NCBI RefSeq assembly: GCF_019656235.1
Contig: NZ_BPLL01000001.1
Coordinates: 62,001 to 126,000, forward strand
Reading direction: 5' to 3'
DNA length: 64,000 nt
Source of the DNA: Apilactobacillus xinyiensis
Lineage (GTDB): Bacteria > Bacillota > Bacilli > Lactobacillales > Lactobacillaceae
Translations under genes and position numbers: made by a program
Shown: positions 27,283 through 37,612 of the stretch, piece by piece
How the letters are laid out: every line of letters begins with the position of its first letter
How positions within the stretch are numbered: position 1 is the first letter of the stretch
The notes under the pieces: generated by a model
The model's database searches: none
Seen by the model: only the letters and a program-made list of their open reading frames with translations
What the model was told of the DNA's origin: nothing

Positions 27283-27764
27283 TATTTATCACGTTTCTTC
27301 TTATCTTTTTCTAGAACACCCTTTAGTTCATTATAAAAAACTGTCATATCTTTAAATTGTCGGTACACACTAGCAAATCTAATATAAGAAATTTCATCAA
27401 TATCAGCTAATTCATTCATTACATATCTACCAATTAATTGACTAGAAACTTCGTTATCACCGGCGGAGCGTATTTTATTCTCTACATGATCAACAATTTT
27501 AGTCATTTCAATCATAGGAACCGGACGTTTTTCAGCTGATCTAATAATTCCCTTAAGAATTTTCTCGCGATTAAATTCTTCACGATTACCATTACTTTTT
27601 ATAACTAAAAGTGGTGTTTCCTCAATTCTTTCAAAAGTAGTATATCGATAACCACAATTTTCACATTCTCTTCTTCTTCTAATTACTCTACCATTTTCAG
27701 TTGGCCTACTATCAATAACCTTAGAAGATTTTTTATGACAATGAGGACATTGCATTCGTTTCAC
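27282..27764 (-). CDS. nrdR: transcriptional repressor NrdR
   Basis: Represses ribonucleotide reductase genes in response to ATP/dATP. The N-terminal zinc ribbon is MQCPHCH...RECENCGYRYTTFE and the ATP-cone domain spans about 49-140. Length 160 is typical. The gene lies between coaE and dnaB in the order found in Bacillus (polA-mutM-coaE-nrdR-dnaB-dnaI). Confidence 0.97.
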   Translation of the reverse strand: MKRMQCPHCHKKSSKVIDSRPTENGRVIRRRRECENCGYRYTTFERIEETPLLVIKSNGNREEFNREKILKGIIRSAEKRPVPMIEMTKIVDHVENKIRSAGDNEVSSQLIGRYVMNELADIDEISYIRFASVYRQFKDMTVFYNELKGVLEKDKKKRDK

Positions 27765-27775
27765 CTCAACACATT

Positions 27776-28369
27776 TTATAATTTATTTAATATAAGCATT
27801 AACTTAGACCTAGTTTGTAAAACCGAACCATCACTATTGATAACAAAATCAGATAAAGTTTCTTTATAATCTAAAGGCCACTGCTTTTTCATAATTTCAA
27901 CTGCATTACTTATGGATATTTGGTTACGTTCAGTTAATCTAGATAATTGATTTTCTGGAGAACAAGCAACTGTGATTATTTTGTCGCAATAAATCTGATA
28001 ACCATTTTCAAATAATGTCGGTGCATCTAAAAATATTAACTGTGCATCGTTATTGCTAAAATCATTAATACGTTTTTGAACTTCTGTTCTAATAAACGGA
28101 TCTATAATTCTGGTTAAAGTTTTTAAGTATGCAGAATTATTAAAAACTGTCTTAGCCAATTTTTTACGATTTAATTCACCATTAGGTAATAAATAATCTT
28201 TTCCAAAATAATCCATGATACTTTTTAAACCGTCACTATTTTTTGATTGCACCATGTGAGTAATTTTATCGGCATCAATAATTTCGTAGCCTAATTCTAA
28301 CAAATACTTAGAAATAGTAGATTTCCCAGTAGCAATCCCACCAGTAATTCCTATAATCATTTTAGACAT
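27776..28369 (-). CDS. coaE: dephospho-CoA kinase
   Basis: Last step of coenzyme A synthesis. P-loop GITGGIATGKST near residues 7-18, DADKITHMV motif near 33, and LIFLDAPTLFENG in the CoA domain. Length 197 is normal. The stop of mutM shares one base with its start (TAATG). Confidence 0.96.
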   Translation of the reverse strand: MSKMIIGITGGIATGKSTISKYLLELGYEIIDADKITHMVQSKNSDGLKSIMDYFGKDYLLPNGELNRKKLAKTVFNNSAYLKTLTRIIDPFIRTEVQKRINDFSNNDAQLIFLDAPTLFENGYQIYCDKIITVACSPENQLSRLTERNQISISNAVEIMKKQWPLDYKETLSDFVINSDGSVLQTRSKLMLILNKL

Positions 28370-29202
28370 TATTTAGTTACCCTTAATTGACATTTAGGAC
28401 AAAAATGAGTTCCACGTTGAGCAACAGTAATTTTCTCAATTTTAGTACCACATCTAAAACAAGGTTGTCCTTTTCTACCATAAACTTTAAGACTATCTTG
28501 AAATTGTCCCGCTTCTCCATAAGCATTAGAATAAGAGTGTACCGTAGTTCCATGGCCCTTAATAGCATCACTAATCTCTTTGATTATGTTCATTCTTAAT
28601 GCTTTTATTTCATCATCAGTAACTAAAGAAGTCATGGTTTCAGGATGTATTTTACTCATCCACAACACTTCATCAACATAAATATTACCCAAGCCTGCTA
28701 AATGACTTTGATTTAACAAAAATGGTTTAATTTTACCTCTGGACTTATTCATTATAGTTTTTAAATATTCAAATGTAAGATCATTTTCGGTAGGCTCAGG
28801 TCCTAAAGTCCCTAGACCGGATAATGTATGTTCCTCACCATTATGAATAAGATACATACGACCAAACTTTCGACTATCATTATATCTTAATTCTCTGCCA
28901 TCTGATAAATGAAATATAACATGTGTATGCTTACCAGGAGTAGTACCATCTGATTCTACATCATACTTACCTTCCATTCTAAGATGTGAAACTAATGTAA
29001 TATCACCATTAAACCTAAATAATAAATATTTTCCTCTACGATCAATTTTTATTATTTTGCGCTTAGATAAGCATTTTTTAAATTTTTCTGGTGATACATT
29101 TATCATCTTAGGATAAATAATATCTACACTACTTACCTCGCTATTTTCTACTAAACTAGTTAAACCTCTTCTTACTGTTTCAACTTCTGGTAATTCTGGC
29201 AT
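28369..29202 (-). CDS. mutM: formamidopyrimidine-DNA glycosylase (Fpg)
   Basis: Removes 8-oxoguanine and formamidopyrimidines and cuts the abasic site. Mature N-terminus PELPEVETVRRGL provides the catalytic Pro and Glu. HTHVIFHLSDGRELRYNDSRKFG marks the middle, and a C-terminal zinc finger CFRCGTKIEK...FCPKCQ completes it. Length 277 is typical. It lies 20 nt after polA. Confidence 0.97.
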   Translation of the reverse strand: MPELPEVETVRRGLTSLVENSEVSSVDIIYPKMINVSPEKFKKCLSKRKIIKIDRRGKYLLFRFNGDITLVSHLRMEGKYDVESDGTTPGKHTHVIFHLSDGRELRYNDSRKFGRMYLIHNGEEHTLSGLGTLGPEPTENDLTFEYLKTIMNKSRGKIKPFLLNQSHLAGLGNIYVDEVLWMSKIHPETMTSLVTDDEIKALRMNIIKEISDAIKGHGTTVHSYSNAYGEAGQFQDSLKVYGRKGQPCFRCGTKIEKITVAQRGTHFCPKCQLRVTK

Positions 29203-29222
29203 TTAAAAAACCTCGATTCTTT

Positions 29223-31871
29223 TTACTTAAGATCATACCAATTGTTTCCATAATGACTTTTAACCTTCAATGGAACATTTAGTTCCACTGCCGAATCCAT
29301 AATAGAAGGTACTAATTTTTCCAATTTAGATATTTCCTCAACTGGAGCTTCAAATATAAGTTCATCATGAACTTGTAAAAGCATTTGTGCTTGCATGTTT
29401 TTAGTAGCTTTAGCCATATTTATCATTGCAATTTTAATAATATCGGCTGCGCTACCTTGAATAGGACTATTAATTGCAGTACGTTCAGCAAATGAACGTT
29501 GATGAAAGTTTTTAGAATTAATTTCTGGTATATATCTTCTTCGATGTGCAATCGTTTCAACATAACCGTTCTTCTTAGCATCTTCAACGGCATCATCCAT
29601 ATATTTTTTAACACCTGGATATTCAGCAAAATACTTATCAATGAAAGATTTAGCCTGGGCCCTAGATATACCTGTATTTTTAGCTAACCCAAAATCTGAT
29701 ATTCCATAAACAATCCCAAAATTAACCGCTTTGGCTTGTCTTCTAATATTAGGCGTTACCTCATCATTTGAGCTCAGTCCAAAAATTCTGCGTGCAGTAG
29801 AAGCATGGATATCATCATTATTCATAAATTCTTCTCGCATGTTCTTATCACCCGTTATAGATGCTAAAACTCTCAATTCAATTTGTGAATAATCAGATGA
29901 AAAAATTTTCCAACCCTCTTTATGTGGTACAAATGCTTTTCTTATTAATCGTCCTTCATTCGTACGAACTGGAATGTTTTGCAAATTAGGGTCTACTGAT
30001 GATAATCTACCAGTTTGCGTTAAAGTTTGTAAATATCTAGTGTGAACTTTGTTATCACCAGAATTAACGACTTTTAAAATACCATCTACGTACGTAGATA
30101 ATATTTTTGATAATTGACGATAATTTAAAATTTCCTGAACAATTGGGTATTCAGAAGCAAGTTGTTCTAACACATCTACTGCTGTGGAATATCCAGTCTT
30201 AGTTTTTTTAATCACTGGTAATCCCATCTTTTCAAACAAAACTACTCCAAGCTGTTTAGGTGAACCAATATTAAATTTTTCGTTAGCCATGTTGTATATA
30301 GATTGTTCAATTTCAGAAATACGCTCTTTTAGTTTACTACCCATATTTGATAAATATTCACTATTTACTGTAATCCCGTTAATTTCCATATCTGCTAAAA
30401 CAAAAGTAACTGGAAGTTCAATCTTTTGATATAACGTTTTTTGGTTGTGTTGTTGCAATTTTTCAAAAAGTGGATTTTTAAGCTCATCAACTGCTTTAGC
30501 TTTTCTAACCAAATGTGATAAAAATACATTATCATCTTCAGGGATTGAGCGTTTGGCCCCTTTACCATAAACATCTTCATCAGAATTAATATCGTAATAA
30601 TCATGCAAATTAGCTATTTTACCCAAATCATTACTATTATCATTAGTATCTAAAAGATAAGAAGCTATTAACATATCGAAATTAACGTGATTTAATTTAA
30701 TTCCTAAACGATTAAGGCCCACATATGTTCTTTTAGCATCAAAAACGTTTTTAAGAATTTCGTCACTCTCTAAAATGTTGCTAATTAGATCGCTTTTCAA
30801 GAGTGTAGTATCACGACTAGCAAACCATTGATTACCTCTTCCAATTACAAATCCAACAATTGGTGCATTATGATAGTTATCTCCATCCATTTCTAAATAA
30901 AATGAGCATTCATTAAAGTTTATTTTTTCTAAATCTATTAAATTATCGGCGTTTAAAGTTACATAATCAACCGGCAACAACTTTCTTTCATCCTTTGAAC
31001 TCATACTACTTAAAAATTTTCTAAAATTCATTTTCTTATAAAAGGCAATTAAATTATCAATTTGATCACCCAAATAAGGTATGTCGTTAACACTAATTTC
31101 TAGCGGAGCATCACGTTTAATCGTAGCTAGTTTTTTCCCTAATATGGCATTATGTTTTCCATCGATTAAATGTTCTTTCAGCTTTTTACCACTAATATCA
31201 TCGATATTATCATATAAATTTTCTATGTTTCCATATTGATTAATTAATTTTAAAGCTGTCTTGGGTCCTACTTTTTCTACTCCTGGATAATTATCAGAAT
31301 TATCTCCCTGCAAAGCTTTTACATCAATTATTTGTGAAGGAGTTATATTCATGTTCTTTTTTACATATTTGGCATCGTAATGAACTATATTAGAAGTACC
31401 CGTTTTAGAAATGCTAACTGTAACTAAGTCGGAACATAGTTGTGTTAAATCTCGATCTCCCGTTACAATAGTAGTTTCATAACCCTTATTTTCTGCCTGC
31501 TTTGATAAAGTACCAATAATATCATCAGCTTCATAGTTTTTTAGTTCGTAACTTTTAATTCCCCTAGCTGAAAGTAGTTCCTTAACTCCATCAAACTGTT
31601 CTATTAATTCATCAGGTGTTTTGTTTCTTCCACCCTTATAATCAGAATAAAGTTCGGTCCTAAATGTAATCTTACCAAAGTCAAAAGCTGCTAAAGCCAT
31701 ATCAGGTTGTACTTTATCCAACATCGTTTGAAGCATGTTGTTAAAACCATAAATTGCATTAGTATGTAAGCCATCACTATTAGTAAAACGGTCAATTGAA
31801 CGGTAAAGAGCATAAAAAGCCTTATATAAAATACTATTACCATCAATTAAAAGTAATTTTTTATTTGCCAT
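29223..31871 (-). CDS. polA: DNA polymerase I
   Basis: Gap-filling and primer-removing polymerase. The start at 31871 (MANKKLLLIDGNSIL) follows GAGGGAG by 6 nt; an upstream TTG at 31886 is rejected. The N-terminal 5'-3' exonuclease domain (about 1-290) has DGNSILYKAFYA and VTGDRDLTQL. The middle 3'-5' exonuclease domain lacks the usual DxE: motif I reads FYLEMDGDNYHN, so proofreading is probably absent, as in Bacillus Pol I. The polymerase domain has DYSQIELRVLA, the KAVNFGIVYGIS finger helix and QVHDELIFE. Confidence 0.97.
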   Translation of the reverse strand: MANKKLLLIDGNSILYKAFYALYRSIDRFTNSDGLHTNAIYGFNNMLQTMLDKVQPDMALAAFDFGKITFRTELYSDYKGGRNKTPDELIEQFDGVKELLSARGIKSYELKNYEADDIIGTLSKQAENKGYETTIVTGDRDLTQLCSDLVTVSISKTGTSNIVHYDAKYVKKNMNITPSQIIDVKALQGDNSDNYPGVEKVGPKTALKLINQYGNIENLYDNIDDISGKKLKEHLIDGKHNAILGKKLATIKRDAPLEISVNDIPYLGDQIDNLIAFYKKMNFRKFLSSMSSKDERKLLPVDYVTLNADNLIDLEKINFNECSFYLEMDGDNYHNAPIVGFVIGRGNQWFASRDTTLLKSDLISNILESDEILKNVFDAKRTYVGLNRLGIKLNHVNFDMLIASYLLDTNDNSNDLGKIANLHDYYDINSDEDVYGKGAKRSIPEDDNVFLSHLVRKAKAVDELKNPLFEKLQQHNQKTLYQKIELPVTFVLADMEINGITVNSEYLSNMGSKLKERISEIEQSIYNMANEKFNIGSPKQLGVVLFEKMGLPVIKKTKTGYSTAVDVLEQLASEYPIVQEILNYRQLSKILSTYVDGILKVVNSGDNKVHTRYLQTLTQTGRLSSVDPNLQNIPVRTNEGRLIRKAFVPHKEGWKIFSSDYSQIELRVLASITGDKNMREEFMNNDDIHASTARRIFGLSSNDEVTPNIRRQAKAVNFGIVYGISDFGLAKNTGISRAQAKSFIDKYFAEYPGVKKYMDDAVEDAKKNGYVETIAHRRRYIPEINSKNFHQRSFAERTAINSPIQGSAADIIKIAMINMAKATKNMQAQMLLQVHDELIFEAPVEEISKLEKLVPSIMDSAVELNVPLKVKSHYGNNWYDLK

Positions 31872-31932
31872 AAATATCTCCCTCAAAGCTTATTAATTAT
31901 AATAATTTTAACATTTTTATCTATGTAATAAA

Positions 31933-31958
31933 AAAATGGTGTCATTAAACACCATTTT
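31933..31958 (-). terminator. terminator downstream of BI-1-like gene
   Basis: 10-bp stem aaaatggtgt / acaccatttt, loop cattaa, then a U-run in the minus-strand transcript. It separates the BI-1-like gene from polA. Confidence 0.85.
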
Positions 31959-31962
31959 TAGA

Positions 31963-32661
31963 TTAGTCTCTATTGTCTCCTAATCCAAACAACTGTAAAA
32001 GTTGTAAGAATAAGTTAACAAAGTCCAAGTATAATATTAAAGCTCCATTGATAGCTAGACCACTATCAGAAACTTGTCCATTATATTGATTATATAAATT
32101 TTTCATTTTTTGCGCATCATATGCTGTTAAAACTGTAAAAATTCCAACAAGCACTATTGATAATACAATTTCAAATAAACTAACTTTTAGAAAAATATTA
32201 ATGATACTAACTATAACCACAGCAATTAAAGCTGAATAGGCTTGTGTTCCTAACTTATCTAGATTTTTTTTGGTAACCACACCAATAAAAGCCATGATAA
32301 TGAAGTCAGCTGCAGCTGTAACGAAGGCTGAAAAAATTGTAGCCCCCGTGTAGGTTAAAACTATTCCTGAAAATATAACTCCCGTTAGCGATGCAAATAT
32401 CATTAATTGAACAAACCCAACTAATGGATTTTTCAAAGAAGTTGATTGAATTGTCATTGAAAGGACAAACCAAACTATGAAAGCTAATATCGTTTGGATA
32501 CCACTCAAAGTAACGTGATAAACACTACCTGTTATATAAGCAACTAATCCTGAAACTAAAACAGAAAGTGCCATCCAACCGTACATTTTGGTAAGAAATT
32601 TATTTAAACCAAAAGCATTATTAAATATTTTTCTATCGGTTGATGAATCATAATTGTTCAT
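31963..32661 (-). CDS. Bax inhibitor-1/YccA family membrane protein
   Basis: A protein of 232 residues with about seven hydrophobic segments from residue 25 on and the family ending YLDFVNLFLQLLQLFG. The start at 32661 (MNNYDSSTDRK) lies 7 nt after GGAGG; a longer frame to 32733 is not supported. Bacterial members (BsYetJ, YccA) are membrane proteins with pH-dependent Ca2+ leak or FtsH-modulating roles. Function here is not established. It sits between murC and polA. Confidence 0.92.
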   Translation of the reverse strand: MNNYDSSTDRKIFNNAFGLNKFLTKMYGWMALSVLVSGLVAYITGSVYHVTLSGIQTILAFIVWFVLSMTIQSTSLKNPLVGFVQLMIFASLTGVIFSGIVLTYTGATIFSAFVTAAADFIIMAFIGVVTKKNLDKLGTQAYSALIAVVIVSIINIFLKVSLFEIVLSIVLVGIFTVLTAYDAQKMKNLYNQYNGQVSDSGLAINGALILYLDFVNLFLQLLQLFGLGDNRD

Positions 32662-32733
32662 GCATGTTCCTCCTTGATTTACACTAATCTTATTAAGAAA
32701 CATTTTATCAAAACAATAATAAAAGGCAAGCAA

Positions 32734-34065
32734 TTAATTCAACTTATTGCTTAAATGACTCAATAAATCTTCATAAATTTTTTCATATTTTTGAATATCA
32801 CCAGCACCCATAAAAATAACAACTGCATCATGATAATCTAGCAGTGGTGACATGTTTTCAGCTTCAATTAATCCACCATCTTTAACAATTTTGGCTTCTA
32901 AATCAGCACTAGATACTTTACCGGATTTTTCACGTGGAGAACCGTATATTTTAGTAATATAAACTTTATCAGCTTTATTTAAACTCTTAGCAAAATCATC
33001 TAAATAAGCAATTGTTCTACTAAATGTATGTGGTTGAAAAACAGCAATGATTTCTTTGTTAGGATATTCTTGTCTAGCTGCATCTAGAGTAGCATCGATT
33101 TCAGATGGATGATGAGCATAGTCGTCAATAATAGTCATATCAGCAACTTTTCTTTGAGCAAAACGACGTTTAACTCCTCTGAAAGTTTCTAGTTCGTGTC
33201 TAATTTCATCTAAGTTATCGTGTTCAAAATATGCTACTGCTATAACAGCTAAGGAATTTAATATATTATGTTCACCATACATGTGGATACTAAATTTACC
33301 TAAATCTTTGCCTCTATAAAGCACGTTAAATTCAGATCCAGTTGTACTTTTTTTAACATTAACAGCTCTAAAATCATCGTCTTCATTTACACCATAATAG
33401 TATATAGGAACATTAGCTTTTATTTTGCGTAAGTTTTCATCATCTCCCCATGCAAAAATACCTTTTTTAGTTTGATTAGCAAAAGTTTGAAAGGCATCTC
33501 TAACATCATCAATCCCTGTATAATAGTCAGGATGATCAAAATCAATATTAGTCATAATTGCATAATCAGGTTTGGTTGCAAGAAAATGACGACGATATTC
33601 ATCGGCTTCATAAGCAAAGAATCTTGCATCAGGAACTCCCTTACCACTTCCATCACCAATCAAGTAATCAGTTGGAGCAATTCCAGATAATACATGAGCT
33701 AATAGTCCTGTAGTACTAGTTTTCCCATGCGCACCACAAACTCCAATACTAGTATGTCCTTCAATCATTTTACCTAAAAATTCATGATAACGATAAACTT
33801 TAAGTCCCATATCATGGGCTTTTTTAATTTCTGGATGATCATCTTTAAAAGCATTTCCAGCAATTACAATTAATCCATCATGAATATTTTTTTCATCAAA
33901 TGGATAAATATCAATGTTAGCTTGTTCTAATCCACGTTGAGTAAAAGTATATTTTTCTATGTCTGATCCTTGAACCTTACATCCACGATCATTAAGAATC
34001 AAAGCCATTGCAGCCATTCCTGTACCTTTTATACCAACAAAATGGTAAACGTCATTTTTATTCAT
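32734..34065 (-). CDS. murC: UDP-N-acetylmuramate--L-alanine ligase
   Basis: Adds the first amino acid of the peptidoglycan stem peptide. An N-terminal Rossmann motif [11 protein letters not shown] is followed by the ATP-binding [11 protein letters not shown] near residue 111. The Mur-ligase [10 protein letters not shown] segment and FQPHTFSRT follow. Length 443 is typical. It follows sftA by 23 nt, the Bacillus order ytpP-ytpR-sftA-murC. Confidence 0.97.
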   Translation of the reverse strand: MNKNDVYHFVGIKGTGMAAMALILNDRGCKVQGSDIEKYTFTQRGLEQANIDIYPFDEKNIHDGLIVIAGNAFKDDHPEIKKAHDMGLKVYRYHEFLGKMIEGHTSIGVCGAHGKTSTTGLLAHVLSGIAPTDYLIGDGSGKGVPDARFFAYEADEYRRHFLATKPDYAIMTNIDFDHPDYYTGIDDVRDAFQTFANQTKKGIFAWGDDENLRKIKANVPIYYYGVNEDDDFRAVNVKKSTTGSEFNVLYRGKDLGKFSIHMYGEHNILNSLAVIAVAYFEHDNLDEIRHELETFRGVKRRFAQRKVADMTIIDDYAHHPSEIDATLDAARQEYPNKEIIAVFQPHTFSRTIAYLDDFAKSLNKADKVYITKIYGSPREKSGKVSSADLEAKIVKDGGLIEAENMSPLLDYHDAVVIFMGAGDIQKYEKIYEDLLSHLSNKLN

Positions 34066-34088
34066 TATTTACATTTCCTTTCGGTAAA

Positions 34089-36461
34089 CTAAACATTTAA
34101 TTTTTTATAATCTTCCTCACTAAGATATACATCGCGAGGCTTAGAACCATGTTGACCTGAAACATAATTATGTGTTTCTAAATCATCAATTAAGGTTGCA
34201 GCTCTATTATATCCGATTGAGAACACACGTTGTAGTTTTGAAGTTGAAATAGTATCTTCATGTGAAATATATTTCAAAACTTCTGGCATTAATTCATCTT
34301 GTTGTTCTACTTGGCTAACCTTTTTTAATAAAGACTTAGGCTGAAACGCATAGTTAGGTTCACCTTGGGACTTAACCTCTTCAGTAATTTTTTCAATTTC
34401 TTTACTAGTAATAAAGGTTCCTTGAAGACGCATAGATTGACTAGAACCATTACCTAAGTAAAGCATGTCACCTTTACCTAATAACCTTTCAGCACCAGCA
34501 GTATCAATGATTGTACGTGAATCAACTTGACTTGAAACCATAAAAGCAACTCTAGTAGGAATATTATTTTTAATAGTTCCTGTAATAACATCAACACTTG
34601 GACGTTGAGTCGCAACAATTAAATGAATTCCAGCAGCACGAGCTTTTTGAGTAATTCTTACAATATAATCTTGAACTTCGGCCGATGCTACCATCATCAA
34701 GTCTGCCAACTCATCAATAACAATTAAAATATAAGGCATTTTTAATCCATATTGCTTATGTTCTTCAGCCATTTTATTGAATTGTTCGATATTTCTAGCT
34801 CCAGATGCTGCTAGCTTTTCGTATCTTTGATCCATTTCTTTTACAGCCCAATTTAGAGCAGCAGATGCTTGCTTAGCATCAGAAATAACTGGTGATATCA
34901 AGTGTGGAATGTCATTGTATGGAGCCATTTCTACTGCCTTAGGATCAATTAAAATCATTTTTAATTCAGCTGGAGTAGCTTTATATAATAACGAAACTAA
35001 TAAACTGTTTAAGAATACACTTTTTCCAGATCCAGTAGCACCAGCTATTAACCCATGTGGCATTTTTCTTAAATCAGTTACTTGAGGATTACCAGTTAAA
35101 TCAACTCCTAAAGCTACCGTCAATGGATTTTTATTATTACGGAACGTATCAGATGATAATACTTCAGACAGCATTACTGGTCTCGGCTTAGGATTAGGAA
35201 TTTCAATTCCCACAGTTGTTTTACCTGGAATTGGAGCTTCGATTCTAATATCTTTAGCAGCCAAAGCCAATTTCAAGTCATCAGTTAGATTAGTAATTTT
35301 ATTAACCTTAACTCCTAACTTAAGTTTAACTTGAAATTGAGTAACTGTAGGCCCATTATCCCAATCTACAACATTTGCTTTGACATGAAATGCTTGTAAC
35401 GTTTCATCTAAAATTTCAGCCTGATTTTCAATCCAATCGTCTAACCCTTCATCATCGGCAGTTTTAGGTTCATTTAAAATATTTAAAGATGGAAATTGAT
35501 AATTTTGTGAGTTAGATTCCTGTACTGGTTTATCTTTAAATAATGTTAAATCTTTTTGTGCATTATTTTCTTCACCTAAAATTGAATTTAATGAATGACC
35601 AAGTCCACCATGTCGATTAGTTTTAGAATCGTTATCATTGTCTACATGCTTAATTTCATTGGAAATATTATCATTTTTTAAATCTTTTTTATTAGTATCA
35701 TTCAAAATCTCATTTGATACTTCATTAATTTGTTCAACACTCTCAGTACCATCAGTAAGATTTTGATCATCATTATTAACTTCTGAAGGAGTATCTACAA
35801 CTACTTTATCACTTGTAGTTTCATGTTCATCAATTTTTTTGTTAATAGTATTGAAAACTTGATTTTCATCTGACGTAGTTGTTTTAGAAGCATCCAAGTC
35901 ACTATTTTTTTCGTCTAAATCATTTCTTGTACCATCAAACTGATTATCTATTATTTCTTTTGAATTATTTGATAATACTTTAGCTTTATCTGAGGATTCT
36001 ATAAAATCATCTTTAGTATCGTCTAGGCCATCAACATCTTGAACATTTTCAATTGTAATTTCAGGAGCTTTTTTAATCATATGTTCTGAATCAAGCGAAA
36101 CATTATCATTAATTAAAATAAAAGTGTCCTGAGATTTTGTTAACTGATTTTTTAATTTTATATATTCATCTGAAATTGGTCTTTGATAATAACTAACTTG
36201 CTTTTCTTTTTGTTCATATATTTTTGTTGGTTGAAAAGCTGCTACACGTTTAGAAATTGGATTATTTTTATCTACTGAAACCTCATTGTCAACTAACTTG
36301 CTTGTTGGTTGACTTCGATTTAACGGTTTGCTATTTGTATTTTCATTATTATTTTTATTTACTTGTTCAGCAATACTTTTCACTCTAGCTTTTTTAGAAA
36401 AGTTTTTATTATGGTTAATAGGATATTTTCTAAAAAAAGCTGGTCCGTCATAATGATTCAT
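34089..36461 (-). CDS. sftA: SftA-type DNA translocase (FtsK/SpoIIIE family, no membrane domain)
   Basis: Pumps DNA away from the closing septum. There are no transmembrane segments; the first ~310 residues are a low-complexity acidic and asparagine-rich region. Then come FtsK alpha/beta domains with Walker A AGATGSGKSVFLNSLL and Walker B YILIVIDELADLMM, and a C-terminal winged-helix gamma domain. The soluble N-terminus and the position between ytpR and murC identify SftA rather than membrane-bound SpoIIIE/FtsK. Length 790. Confidence 0.92.
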   Translation of the reverse strand: MNHYDGPAFFRKYPINHNKNFSKKARVKSIAEQVNKNNNENTNSKPLNRSQPTSKLVDNEVSVDKNNPISKRVAAFQPTKIYEQKEKQVSYYQRPISDEYIKLKNQLTKSQDTFILINDNVSLDSEHMIKKAPEITIENVQDVDGLDDTKDDFIESSDKAKVLSNNSKEIIDNQFDGTRNDLDEKNSDLDASKTTTSDENQVFNTINKKIDEHETTSDKVVVDTPSEVNNDDQNLTDGTESVEQINEVSNEILNDTNKKDLKNDNISNEIKHVDNDNDSKTNRHGGLGHSLNSILGEENNAQKDLTLFKDKPVQESNSQNYQFPSLNILNEPKTADDEGLDDWIENQAEILDETLQAFHVKANVVDWDNGPTVTQFQVKLKLGVKVNKITNLTDDLKLALAAKDIRIEAPIPGKTTVGIEIPNPKPRPVMLSEVLSSDTFRNNKNPLTVALGVDLTGNPQVTDLRKMPHGLIAGATGSGKSVFLNSLLVSLLYKATPAELKMILIDPKAVEMAPYNDIPHLISPVISDAKQASAALNWAVKEMDQRYEKLAASGARNIEQFNKMAEEHKQYGLKMPYILIVIDELADLMMVASAEVQDYIVRITQKARAAGIHLIVATQRPSVDVITGTIKNNIPTRVAFMVSSQVDSRTIIDTAGAERLLGKGDMLYLGNGSSQSMRLQGTFITSKEIEKITEEVKSQGEPNYAFQPKSLLKKVSQVEQQDELMPEVLKYISHEDTISTSKLQRVFSIGYNRAATLIDDLETHNYVSGQHGSKPRDVYLSEEDYKKLNV

Positions 36462-36498
36462 GTAAAAATCATCCTCAACTTATTAAAATTTTATGTAC

Positions 36499-36519
36499 AG
36501 AAAAGCATTTTGCTTTTCT
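36499..36519. other. intercistronic hairpin between ytpR and sftA
   Basis: 8-bp stem agaaaagc / gcttttct, 5-nt loop. On the minus-strand transcript it is not followed by a U-run, so it is not a standard terminator there; it may affect RNA stability between the two genes. Confidence 0.5.
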
Positions 36520-36530
36520 AAAATTAAAGA

Positions 36531-37169
36531 CTATTCAAATAGGTCACTAGCTTTACTGGCATCAAAAGCATCGCCTACTTTATAAGAATCAGGTAATATC
36601 AATGCACCTGGTTTTTGAGGTGCATTAGGAATTTTAAGTTCTCGACCAGAACAAATCATCCCATTACTTGCTTCGCCTTTTAATTCACCAGGCCATATAA
36701 TTAAACCACTAGGCATCATAGCTCCAACTTTAGCAACTACTACTTTTATATCTTCTTGCATGTTAGGTGAGCTACTAACAATTTGTAAAACTTCGTCATT
36801 ATTAACTACTGTTTCAGTTATTTTCAAATGATCAGATTTTGGATGTGGTTTAACTGATTTAACATAACCTACTACAAATTTAGGATCATCATCTGCTGAA
36901 ATTTCAGCTTTCAAATCATTATCAGTCAAAACTTTATTTAGCGTATCTATATCTTGTTGACTTAACTTAATTTGACCATTAAGTTCGGCTATATGTGGTA
37001 AAAATTTACTAACGTTTAAGAAATTGAAACCAAGTGTTTTGTTAGTTTCACTATCAAATATTTTTACAACATCATTTTTTTCTATTTCGGCTTGATTTTC
37101 AACATCTTCACCTAAAATAACAACTAGTATGTCACCCATTTGGCTTGGATTATAACTAGCAATTAGCAT
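36531..37169 (-). CDS. ytpR: YtpR family tRNA-binding domain protein
   Basis: A 212-residue protein with an N-terminal DUF4479 region (1-90). A C-terminal EMAP/PheT-like tRNA-binding OB fold follows: FVVGYVKSVKPHPKSDHLKI, VVAKVGAMMPSGLII and SNGMICSGREL. It resembles the tRNA-binding part of PheT but has no catalytic domain. The physiological role is unknown. It follows the thioredoxin-like gene by 21 nt. Confidence 0.93.
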   Translation of the reverse strand: MLIASYNPSQMGDILVVILGEDVENQAEIEKNDVVKIFDSETNKTLGFNFLNVSKFLPHIAELNGQIKLSQQDIDTLNKVLTDNDLKAEISADDDPKFVVGYVKSVKPHPKSDHLKITETVVNNDEVLQIVSSSPNMQEDIKVVVAKVGAMMPSGLIIWPGELKGEASNGMICSGRELKIPNAPQKPGALILPDSYKVGDAFDASKASDLFE

Positions 37170-37190
37170 TGGAAATCATCTCCTAATATT

Positions 37191-37523
37191 TTATTTATTT
37201 AAATTATTTAAGAATTCTTCGACCTGTTCTTTAGTTTTACGGTCTTTATTAACTAAACGACCTATTTCTTTACCATCTTTAAAAGCAATAAAACTAGGAA
37301 TACCAAAAACATCTAATTCAGCAGTTAAGTCAATATTTTCATCTCTATCAACTGCTAAAAAGTTATATTCTGAATATTCTTTTTCTATTTCCGGTAATAC
37401 CGGTTTAATAAATGAGCAATCTGGGCACCAATCTGCTGAAAAGAATAGTACATATTGACCATTACTAATTTTATTGTTTAATTCATCTAAATTCATCTTG
37501 TTTAGTTTTTCCATATTTATCAC
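37191..37523 (-). CDS. ytpP: thioredoxin-like protein YtpP
   Basis: Thioredoxin fold of about 110 residues with active-site motif WCPDC in FFSADWCPDCSFIKPVLPEIE, and the cis-proline loop FGIPSFIAFKDGKEIGR. The non-standard CPDC motif (CGPC in main thioredoxin) suggests a special redox partner, not identifiable here. First gene of the ytpP-ytpR-sftA-murC series. Confidence 0.9.
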   Translation of the reverse strand: MINMEKLNKMNLDELNNKISNGQYVLFFSADWCPDCSFIKPVLPEIEKEYSEYNFLAVDRDENIDLTAELDVFGIPSFIAFKDGKEIGRLVNKDRKTKEQVEEFLNNLNK

Positions 37524-37612
37524 TCAATTCTATATTAGTATATACCAACCATTGATAGTTGGCTAAAAGTCATACGTAATTATATAATAAACTTAAATTA
37601 TATTCAGAGGTG

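Noticed and set aside
32662-32733. 24-residue N-terminal extension of the BI-1-like protein
   Set aside because: The ATG at 32661 follows GGAGG at ideal spacing; the extension has no SD and runs directly up to murC.
35480-36461. Repetitive Asp/Asn/Ser-rich coding as a possible tandem repeat or surface-protein domain
   Set aside because: There is no regular repeat unit and no signal or anchor; it is the disordered arm of SftA.
36499-36519. Hairpin taken at first as a terminator between ytpR and sftA
   Set aside because: There is no U-run on the transcribed minus strand, so it was kept only as an intercistronic hairpin.
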